Assembly: GCA_025359135.1 (NCBI GenBank)
Contig: JANYHJ010000161.1
Coordinates: 1 to 32,205 of the forward strand
Length of the DNA stretch: 32,205 nt
From: Gemmatimonadota bacterium
GTDB lineage: Bacteria; Gemmatimonadota; Gemmatimonadetes; Gemmatimonadales; Gemmatimonadaceae
Direction of reading: 5' to 3'
Part shown: in pieces, positions 7,715 to 16,086 of the stretch
How positions within the stretch are numbered: position 1 is the first letter of the stretch
Layout: each line of letters opens with the position of its first letter
The notes under the pieces: generated by a model
Told to the model about the DNA's origin: nothing
Database searches by the model: none
Seen by the model: the letters and a program-made list of their open reading frames with translations, nothing else
Program-made: the position numbers and the translations under genes

Positions 7715-8709
7715 ACGAACCCCGGTGTCTGCGCCTTGAACGTCGCGATCGCGCCAAGGACGCCGGCCGAATCGCCGAGCGTACCGGGCACGATGCGGCA
7801 CGCTTCCACCGCCGGACGAAACGCGCGACGCCGCACTTCCGCACGCAGCGGCTCGAAGAGCGTGTCGCCCGCCATGGCCACGCCGCCCGCCAGCACCACC
7901 ACGTCCGGGTTGAAGATGTTGAGCAGGTTGGCCACGCCCGCGCCGAGGAAGCGCGCGGTGTCGCGCACGACGAGTCGGGCGAGGAAGTCGCCTTCCTTCG
8001 CGGCGTCGTAGACGATGCGCGCCGTGAGATGCTCGAGCTTGCCCTCGACCTTGGCCGTGAGCGAGCTCGGTTCGTCGCCCGCGAGCAGCTCGCGCGCACG
8101 TTGCGCGATGGCCGGCCCCGACGCGTACGCCTCGAGGCAGCCGTAGTTGCCGCAGCCGCAGAGCCGTCCCGTCGAGTCGATGGTAGTGTGGCCGATTTCG
8201 CCGGCCACGTCCGACGCGCCGTGGTGGAGCTGCCCGTTGAGGATCAGGCCGCCTCCGATGCCCGTGCCGATCGTCACGCCGATGACGTCGTTGCCGCCCT
8301 GCGCGGCGCCCAACCACCACTCGCCGACCGTCGCGCAGTTGGCGTCGTTGTCGAGCGTCGCGGGCAACCCGACGGCGTTCGAGATCCGGTCGCGCAGCGG
8401 GAAGTCGCGCCAGCCCAGGTTGGGCGTCACGATCACGAGTCCGCGCTCGCGGTCGAGCGGTCCTGGCGCCCCGATCCCCACGCCGGCGAAGGCGCTGCGC
8501 TTGCAGCCCGTCTCCTTCATCGTCTGCGCGATCGCGGCCTCGATCATGCGCGCCATGCGCGCCACGACGGCGTCAGCGCCCTCGGACGAGCGCGTCGGTT
8601 CGCTGTGGATCGCGAAGCGGCGCGATCCGTCGGCGGTGGCCGCACCGACGACGATGTTCGTGCCGCCCAGGTCCACGCCCAGGATGTAACGCTCAACGGA
8701 AGCGGTCAT
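7711..8709 (-). CDS. ROK-family sugar kinase (glucokinase-like)
   Basis: 332-residue ATP-dependent hexose kinase. It shows the N-terminal phosphate loop DLGGTNIVVGA, the catalytic DNDANC, the glycine-rich GVTIGTGIGGG, the EIGHTTI segment and the ROK zinc motif CGCGNYGCLEAYAS. There is no N-terminal helix-turn-helix, so it is an enzyme rather than a NagC/XylR-type repressor. Glucokinase is the most common activity in this subgroup; N-acyl-hexosamine kinase is possible. ATG at 8709 overlaps the stop of the GT9 gene (ATGA), and the stop overlaps the PfkB GTG. Confidence 0.9.
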   Translation of the reverse strand: MTASVERYILGVDLGGTNIVVGAATADGSRRFAIHSEPTRSSEGADAVVARMARMIEAAIAQTMKETGCKRSAFAGVGIGAPGPLDRERGLVIVTPNLGWRDFPLRDRISNAVGLPATLDNDANCATVGEWWLGAAQGGNDVIGVTIGTGIGGGLILNGQLHHGASDVAGEIGHTTIDSTGRLCGCGNYGCLEAYASGPAIAQRARELLAGDEPSSLTAKVEGKLEHLTARIVYDAAKEGDFLARLVVRDTARFLGAGVANLLNIFNPDVVVLAGGVAMAGDTLFEPLRAEVRRRAFRPAVEACRIVPGTLGDSAGVLGAIATFKAQTPGFV

Positions 8710-9752
8710 GCAGAAACCTCGGACGTGGCGGCTTTGCGCGCGAGGGTGGCCACCGATTCGGGGCTCAGCTCACGCATGCAGCGGAAATGGGCGAGGGGGC
8801 ACACCGCGGGACCATGCTTGTCACACGGCCGGCACGGCATCCGGGAATGCTCGGCGATCAAGCTCACCGGCGCCAGCGGACCGAACCCGAACGCGGGCAC
8901 GGTCGGGCCGAAGATGGCGACGGTCGGCGTGCCGACGGCGGAGGCGAGGTGCTGGGGCGCCGAATCGTTGGTCACGAGCGCACGCGCGCGCGCAATCAGC
9001 GCCGCCGAAGCGAGCAGCGGCAACGTGCCCACGGCCGAGACGGCGTCGGGCGCTTCAACCTGGATGGAGGCGGCCAGGTCGGCATCCTCCGCACCGCCCA
9101 CGATGACCAGCGCGTAGTCGCTCGCCAACGCGCGCGCGAGCGCTGGATAGTACGGCCAGCGCTTCGTGGCCCACACCGAACCGGGCGCCAAGGCAATGAA
9201 GGGGCGCGCTGCGGCATCGGTGCCTGCCAACAGTGCATCGACGAGCGCGTGCTCCTCCGCCCCCGGATACAGATGCGGGCGCAGGTGTGCCGCGTCCGCT
9301 CGTGCATCGGCCGTTGCACTCAGCGACCAGAGCCGCTCGGCGTGATGCCACTCGGCGTGATACGGAATGCGGTGCGTGTAGAGACGCCGGCCCGCGGACG
9401 AGGCGAACCCGACACGCGCCTTGATGCCGGCGAGCAAGGCGAGCGTGCCGCTCCGGAGCGAGCCCTGGGCGAGGTACGCGATCGCGTCCGGCCCGGCGCC
9501 GTCGCCGATCTCGCGCGCGGTGCGGTGCAGGCCGCGGATGCCGCGCGCCGTTCCGCGCTTGTCGTACGGCACGAGCCGCCTCACGGCGGGATGGTGCTTG
9601 AGGAGCGCGGCGCCGGCCGGCGTCGTGACCACGTCCACGGGCCCGCGTTCGGCGAGCGCGGCAATGAGCGGCGTCGTGAGGACGACGTCCCCGAGGAACG
9701 AGGTCTGGATCACGACCGACGCGGGGCGCGGGTCGGAGGCGGGCACGCTCAT
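8706..9752 (-). CDS. Glycosyltransferase family 9, ADP-heptose:LPS heptosyltransferase (WaaF-like)
   Basis: 348-residue glycosyltransferase, predicted to add heptose to the inner core of lipopolysaccharide at the cytoplasmic face of the inner membrane. N-terminal Rossmann half begins VVIQTSFLGDVVLTTPLI. The C-terminal nucleotide-sugar half has FIALAPGSVWATKRWP and the family motif NDSAPQHLASAVGTPTVAIFGPT. Near the C-terminus four Cys occur in the order CRPC, VCP, RCM, an arrangement often seen in GT9 enzymes. Exact donor and acceptor are not certain. It starts 39 bases after the lepA stop and overlaps the ROK kinase start. Its presence indicates an LPS-type outer membrane. Confidence 0.88.
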   Translation of the reverse strand: MSVPASDPRPASVVIQTSFLGDVVLTTPLIAALAERGPVDVVTTPAGAALLKHHPAVRRLVPYDKRGTARGIRGLHRTAREIGDGAGPDAIAYLAQGSLRSGTLALLAGIKARVGFASSAGRRLYTHRIPYHAEWHHAERLWSLSATADARADAAHLRPHLYPGAEEHALVDALLAGTDAAARPFIALAPGSVWATKRWPYYPALARALASDYALVIVGGAEDADLAASIQVEAPDAVSAVGTLPLLASAALIARARALVTNDSAPQHLASAVGTPTVAIFGPTVPAFGFGPLAPVSLIAEHSRMPCRPCDKHGPAVCPLAHFRCMRELSPESVATLARKAATSEVSA

Positions 9753-9791
9753 GGGCGTGAAACTACGCCGTGCGAACGACGTGCGCCGCTG

Positions 9792-11588
<1,797 letters not shown>

Positions 11589-11625
11589 GGAGCGGTGGTG
11601 AGAGGGGAGGCACGGCCAGCCCTGC

Positions 11626-11654
11626 AACGTAATCGCGTGCGGCGCCGCATTCAA
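11626..11654 (-). promoter_or_regulatory. Candidate sigma-70-type promoter for lepA and the downstream run
   Basis: On the minus strand a TTGAAT (-35, 11654-11649) is followed after 17 bases by TACGTT (-10, 11631-11626). A transcript starting about seven bases on would have a leader of about 30 bases to the GTG at 11588. Spacing is ideal but the -10 box matches the consensus only in part. This is a by-eye candidate. Confidence 0.35.
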
Positions 11655-11771
11655 CTCGTTGTGGTGGCGAGACTTGGAGTCTTGCGCCGGTCAAGTCGCC
11701 CGCGTCCGGGAACGGGCGCGTCGGCACGGAGGTTGCACCGGAGCGCGCGTGTCGCAATTTCCCCGGAACAC

Positions 11772-13157
11772 ATGCCGCCCACATCACTGACTCCGCCCCC
11801 GCGCAGCTTGCAGAGCAAGCCGCGCCGCGTGCATCTCGTGCTCCGCGACGGCGCGGAAGTCGAAGGGGGCATCTTCCTCAACGACGGCCAGGCGCTCGCG
11901 CCATACCTGGGCACTCGCAAGGGCGGCTGGGTCAACCTCGTCGCGGCGCAGTGGATCCTGCCGATCGAGGAACAGGTCAATCACGCCGTGCTGCAGGCCG
12001 ACCACATCCTCTACGCGTACGGGGTCGAGGGTGACGTGCCCGTGGCCGGCACGACGGGACAGGTGGCGGTGCGACACGTCGAGGTGATCCTCACCACCGA
12101 CGCGCGCATTCGAGGCCAGCTGCACATCGCCGATCGGCAGCGACTCTCCGACTTCCTGCACACGGTCGGGAAGTTCATCCCGATCGTGTCCGTGCATCGA
12201 AGCGACACCGACCAGCTGGTCGGCGACATCGCGCTCAACCACGCGGCCGTCCGCGTGCTGCGCGACACGGCGCCCGGTGGGCGGGCGTCGATGGCGACGC
12301 CGGCGATCGGCTCGGTAACGCAAGACGGCGCCGACCCTCGCATGACACCCGCGATGGGTTCGCGCACCGACCAGCTGCGCGACTCCGCGCCGGCGCGCCG
12401 GCCAACCGCATCGATTCCGCTGGGTGGCGTCGAACAGGGTCGCCGCACGCCGCTGGCCACTCCCCTGGTCGGCGCCGACGCCGAGGCCGCAACGCGCAGC
12501 GAGACGATCAACGTGTCCGGGGCGGAGTACACGCTCGAAGTCGCGGGCCCGCAGACCGAACGCCGCTCCGGGTCGAATCGCGCCGTGCGCGCCCGCGTCA
12601 CGCTCAACCTCGACGGCGACAGCCCGGTCGAGGTGACGCAGGAGAGCGAAGACGAGCCGCAACCCGAAGTGGTCTACTCGCCAGCGGTGCAGGCGCGCGC
12701 GGACCGGCTCGGGCGGCACTGGCTGTCGCTGGTGGCGCAGCGCTTCGGCCTCAACTCCGCCGATCCGCGCCCGATGGAGGACAAGTTCACCACCGAGCAG
12801 GTGTGGGACGGCATTGCGCGCGCCAACGAGATCACTGCCGACGAATTCTGCGTGCACGTGGCCTCGACCTTCCGCGTGCCCGTGGCGCGGCTCGACCGGA
12901 TCGAGGCGCCCGCGGTGCAATTGCTGGAGGAAAAGGTGGCGCGGCGCTTCGGACTCATTCCGCTCAGGTCCGACGACCGGACCATGACGGTGGCCTGTTC
13001 GGACCCGACGGACCTCGAGATGGAGCAAGCGCTGCGCTTCGCGACCCGGCACGGCATTGTCTTCGAGCTGGCCCCGCCGCGTGCGATCCGCGGGGCGCTC
13101 GACTGGTGGTACCGCGGGGAACTGCGCAACTCGACCTCGATGCCCATCATCAAGTAG
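11772..13157 (+). CDS. Orphan GspE N-domain protein with two tandem N-terminal repeats
   Basis: 461-residue protein with no assigned function. Two copies of a domain of about 65 residues are visible (about 19-83 and 101-164). Each starts with a strand such as VHLVLRDGAEVEGG or VEVILTTDARIRGQ, followed by a segment around the word YLGT or FLHT. A low-complexity linker (about 165-310) repeats TPAxGS-like words. The C-terminus (about 338-450) matches the N-terminal domain of type II secretion/type IV pilus assembly ATPases: FGLIPLRSDDRTMTVACSDPTD, then a helix and strand ending in DWWY. The ATPase domain itself is absent. The ATG at 11772 is preceded by a weak GGAA. It is divergent from lepA and 64 bases upstream of a DUF58 gene. 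A c-di-GMP receptor or pilus/secretion adaptor role is inference. Confidence 0.82.
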   Translation: MPPTSLTPPPRSLQSKPRRVHLVLRDGAEVEGGIFLNDGQALAPYLGTRKGGWVNLVAAQWILPIEEQVNHAVLQADHILYAYGVEGDVPVAGTTGQVAVRHVEVILTTDARIRGQLHIADRQRLSDFLHTVGKFIPIVSVHRSDTDQLVGDIALNHAAVRVLRDTAPGGRASMATPAIGSVTQDGADPRMTPAMGSRTDQLRDSAPARRPTASIPLGGVEQGRRTPLATPLVGADAEAATRSETINVSGAEYTLEVAGPQTERRSGSNRAVRARVTLNLDGDSPVEVTQESEDEPQPEVVYSPAVQARADRLGRHWLSLVAQRFGLNSADPRPMEDKFTTEQVWDGIARANEITADEFCVHVASTFRVPVARLDRIEAPAVQLLEEKVARRFGLIPLRSDDRTMTVACSDPTDLEMEQALRFATRHGIVFELAPPRAIRGALDWWYRGELRNSTSMPIIK

Positions 13158-13168
13158 CTGCGCGAAAT

Positions 13169-13186
13169 GGCAGCCGCGCGGCTGCC
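13169..13186 (+). terminator. Perfect 18-bp palindrome after the GspE-N gene
   Basis: GGCAGCC, GCGC, GGCTGCC forms a 7-bp GC-rich hairpin with a four-base loop, 12 bases after the stop codon. No T-tract follows, so it may be a weak terminator, an RNA-stabilising hairpin or an operator for the DUF58 gene 36 bases downstream. Confidence 0.4.
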
Positions 13187-13221
13187 AGTGGCGGCGACGC
13201 GCGCGTACCTTTGTGCGTCCG

Positions 13222-14124
13222 ATGGACGCCAACCGGCCCGACCTCCTCGATCCCGCTTCCCTCGCCGCGCTTGGCCGCCTCGAGGTCGTGGCGCGTTGGG
13301 TGGTGGATGGATTCCTCACCGGCCTGCATCGGTCGCCGCGCAAGGGCTTTTCGGTCGAGTTCGCCGAACACCGCCCGTACCAGCCCGGCGACGACCTGCG
13401 CTATCTCGACTGGAAGATCCTCGCGCGGTCGGATCGCTGGGTGATCAAGCAGTACGAGGAAGAGACCAACCTCCGCGCCATGCTGTTGCTCGACGTCAGC
13501 CCCTCCATGGCGTGGAGCGGCTCCGAGGCGCGCCTCACCAAGCTCGCATGGGCCGAAGCATCGGTCGCGGCGCTTTCGCTGCTGCTGCTCAAGCAGCGCG
13601 ACGCCGTCGGGTTCATCCGCTTCGATGACGCGGTGCGCACCGTGCTGCCGCCGCGCGCGCGCACGGCGCAGTGGCGTCGCGTGCTCGCCGAACTTGGTTC
13701 GGCCGGTGTCGGCACCGACACCGCGCTGGCCGCCGCCATCAAGCGCGCCGCCGGGCTGGTCACGCGTCCCGGACTGTTCGTGATCCTCTCGGACCTGCTC
13801 ATGGATCCCGACGAGGTCACGAGTGCGGTTCGCACCCTGCGCGCCGTGGGACACGACATCGTGGTGCTGCACGTGATGGACCCGGGTGAGCGCGACCTGG
13901 CCGAAGTCGGCGACGCGAAGTTCACGGACCCGGAAAGTGGCGACGCGCTCGCCGCACGCGGCTCGGATGTACGCGACGCCTACCACGCGACCGTCGAAGT
14001 CGCGATCGGTGAATGGCGCGAACGGCTCGCCGGCGCCGGGGCGTTCTATGAAGTCGTGAGCACCGACGCGCCGTTCGGTACCGCGCTCCGGCGCGCCTTT
14101 GCCGTGAGGCAACGGCTGCCGTGA
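13222..14124 (+). CDS. DUF58 domain protein (von Willebrand A-like)
   Basis: 300-residue cytoplasmic protein of the family usually encoded with a MoxR AAA+ ATPase. The DUF58 hallmark is present near residues 38-70 (RKGFSVEFAEHRPYQPGDD, then LRYLDWKILAR). A MIDAS-like DVSPSM follows around residue 92, and the remainder is vWA-like (LFVILSDLLMD, HDIVVLHVMDP). Start ATG at 13222 is the first in frame after the GspE-N stop. The downstream neighbour encodes a BatA-like membrane protein with which such proteins typically occur, but no MoxR gene lies next to it. The family is thought to act in assembly or stress functions at the envelope; the substrate is unknown. Confidence 0.88.
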   Translation: MDANRPDLLDPASLAALGRLEVVARWVVDGFLTGLHRSPRKGFSVEFAEHRPYQPGDDLRYLDWKILARSDRWVIKQYEEETNLRAMLLLDVSPSMAWSGSEARLTKLAWAEASVAALSLLLLKQRDAVGFIRFDDAVRTVLPPRARTAQWRRVLAELGSAGVGTDTALAAAIKRAAGLVTRPGLFVILSDLLMDPDEVTSAVRTLRAVGHDIVVLHVMDPGERDLAEVGDAKFTDPESGDALAARGSDVRDAYHATVEVAIGEWRERLAGAGAFYEVVSTDAPFGTALRRAFAVRQRLP

Positions 14125-14136
14125 TGCGCCCCTCGT

Positions 14137-14215
14137 GTCATCCTGAGCGAAGCGAAGGATCCGCTTGGCGCTTGGGCAACCGCACAAGCAGGTCCTTCGC
14201 TGCGCTCAGGACGAC
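14137..14215. repeat. Imperfect inverted repeat (dispersed palindromic element type)
   Basis: Left arm 14137-14161 and right arm 14191-14215 pair over 25 positions with three mismatches, around a 29-base spacer. The core words are CATCCTGAGCGAAGCGAAGG and CCTTCGCTGCGCTCAGGACG. From memory, near-identical words recur between genes in many GC-rich soil and aquatic bacteria, which suggests a mobile or dispersed palindromic element; this could not be checked here. It fills most of the 94-bp gap between the DUF58 and BatA-like genes and ends three bases before the latter's ATG, leaving no Shine-Dalgarno sequence. Confidence 0.7.
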
Positions 14216-14218
14216 AGC

Positions 14219-16057
14219 ATGAGCTTCCTCTCGCCATGGCTGCTCGCGCTCGCGACGGCGGCTGCGGTTCCGCTGCTGCTGCACCTGCTGCGGAGGCGCA
14301 CCGGGCTGCCGCTCAGCTTTCCCGCCGTTCGCTACCTGCGCCGCGCGGAGAAGGAGCACCGCCGCGAGATGCGCATGCGCAATCTGCTGCTCATGGCGCT
14401 GCGCGTGCTCGCCGTCATCGCCCTCGCCCTCGCGGCCGCGCGCCCGCTGGGCCCCGGCTTCGGCACGGGCCACCCGCCCACGGCGTTCGCGCTCGTGCTC
14501 GACAACTCCATGAGCACCGCGCGCGTCAGCGCATCTCACGTGGTGCTCGACCAGTTGCGCGAAGGCGCACTCGCTGCGCTGGCCGAGGCGGGCTCGGGTG
14601 ACCGTGTCTGGCTCGTGACGGCCGACGCGCTGGTGGCGGGCGGTTCACGCGCCGACGTCGTGGCCGCACTCAAGCGCGTCGAACCGCTCGCGGGCGCCGG
14701 GCAGTTGCCGGCAGCCGTGGCGCGCGCGGCCAATCTCGTGCGCAGCGCAGGGTTGGGGGCACGCCAGGTGGCGATCGTCACCGACGCGCAGGCCAGCGGC
14801 TGGCGCATGAGTGCGGGCGATCTGGGCGACGTGCCCGTGAGCGTCTGGGCACCGGTCATCGGCGACGTGGCCAATCACGCCGTGCGTCGCGCCGCGCCGT
14901 CGCCGGCGCACCTCACGCCGCGCGGCCGCGTCGAGGGCACCGTGAGCGGCCCTGGTGCGATCAACTGGCGCGTCGAACTCGGGCCGCGCACGGTGGCGCG
15001 CGGCACCGCGAAGGAAGGCGAGGCCATCGACGTCCCCGTGGCGCCGCCCGAGCGCGGCTGGACGGCGGGATGGATCAAGGTCGATCCCGACGAATTGCGC
15101 GGCGATGATGCGCGCGCCTTCGCCACGTGGGTGGGTGATGCGCCGCGCCTCACGGTGGACGCCGAAGCCGGTCCGTTTGCGGCCGGCGCCGTGGCGGCGC
15201 TCGTCGAAGCGCGCCGCGCAGAACGTGGCGGCGGCGTGCAGGTCACGTCCGCCGACGCGCTCAGGCAGCGTCCCGCGTTGATCTTCGCGCCGCGCGATCC
15301 AGCGCGACTGGGACTCGCCAATCGCGCCCTCGAGCGCGCGGGCGTGCCGTGGCGCCTTGGCGCGCCCGAGCGGAGCGGCAGCACGGTGCGCTCGCTCGAC
15401 CCGCGCCTCGAAGGAGTGCGCGTGACACGCCGCTACGCGATCACGCCGCTGGCCGCCGCCGAAACGCTCGCGACGGCCGGTGGCGCGGCGTGGGTCGTAG
15501 GCGGCGACGGCTATGTGCTCGTGGCGTCCGCGCTCGATACCACCGACACCGAACTGCCGCTCGCCCCCGCGTTCGCTCCGTGGCTGGGCGCACTGCTCGG
15601 CGAACGACTCGCCGCGGACGCCGGGCCGGTGAGCGAGGTCGCACCATCGGCGGTGTTGCGCGCGCCGGTGGGAGCGACGGGGCTCGAACTCGCCGATGGT
15701 CGCATCCTGCCGGTGGTTGGAGCGCGCTCGATCGCGCCGGCACGGCCGGGGGTGAGCTTCTGGCGCCGCGGCGACAAGCGCGTGGGTGCCGTCGTGGTGA
15801 ACCCGGAGAGCGACGAGTCGGACCTCGCGGCGCTCGAGCCGGCGATGCTCGCGGCACGCTTGGGCAGTCGCGCGGCCGTCACCGCCGACGTCGCGCAATG
15901 GCAGCATCGGGCGTGGACCGCGGGCCAACGTCCCCTCATGGGGCCGTTCCTCGTACTGGCGCTCCTGCTGCTCGTGGCCGAACTGCTCGTGGCGCGCGGG
16001 GATCTCGCTGCGCTCGTGCGCCGCGCCGAGCCTGCGCCCGTACGCCGCGCCGCCTGA
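14219..16057 (+). CDS. BatA-like membrane protein with vWA-like domain
   Basis: 612-residue inner-membrane protein. The N-terminus is the BatA type: TM1 at about 5-24 (WLLALATAAAVPLLLHLL), the Arg/Pro-rich segment RRRTGLPLSFPAVRYLRR, a basic stretch, then TM2 at about 57-76 (LLLMALRVLAVIALALAAARP). A vWA-like domain follows with the MIDAS-type DNSMST at about residue 98 and VAIVTDAQ further on. The large middle is extracytoplasmic or cytoplasmic beta-rich sequence of unknown role. A final TM lies near 578-597 (FLVLALLLLVAELLVA). The ATG at 14219 starts at the BatA motif; an upstream in-frame GTG/TTG lies within the palindromic repeat and was rejected. It pairs functionally with the DUF58 gene in many genomes. 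Confidence 0.85.
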   Translation: MSFLSPWLLALATAAAVPLLLHLLRRRTGLPLSFPAVRYLRRAEKEHRREMRMRNLLLMALRVLAVIALALAAARPLGPGFGTGHPPTAFALVLDNSMSTARVSASHVVLDQLREGALAALAEAGSGDRVWLVTADALVAGGSRADVVAALKRVEPLAGAGQLPAAVARAANLVRSAGLGARQVAIVTDAQASGWRMSAGDLGDVPVSVWAPVIGDVANHAVRRAAPSPAHLTPRGRVEGTVSGPGAINWRVELGPRTVARGTAKEGEAIDVPVAPPERGWTAGWIKVDPDELRGDDARAFATWVGDAPRLTVDAEAGPFAAGAVAALVEARRAERGGGVQVTSADALRQRPALIFAPRDPARLGLANRALERAGVPWRLGAPERSGSTVRSLDPRLEGVRVTRRYAITPLAAAETLATAGGAAWVVGGDGYVLVASALDTTDTELPLAPAFAPWLGALLGERLAADAGPVSEVAPSAVLRAPVGATGLELADGRILPVVGARSIAPARPGVSFWRRGDKRVGAVVVNPESDESDLAALEPAMLAARLGSRAAVTADVAQWQHRAWTAGQRPLMGPFLVLALLLLVAELLVARGDLAALVRRAEPAPVRRAA

Positions 16058-16086
16058 TTCACTTGCTTCGACGTTAGACCGGACGC

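Noticed and set aside
7715..8320. N-terminal extension of the PfkB frame
   Set aside because: It lies inside the ROK kinase gene in another frame; the GTG at 7714 gives the family N-terminus and the GTGA overlap seen elsewhere in the run.
11733..11761. Promoter for the GspE-N gene (TTGCAC, 17 bases, AATTTC)
   Set aside because: The -10 box does not resemble TATAAT and the match is no better than chance in a gap of this size.
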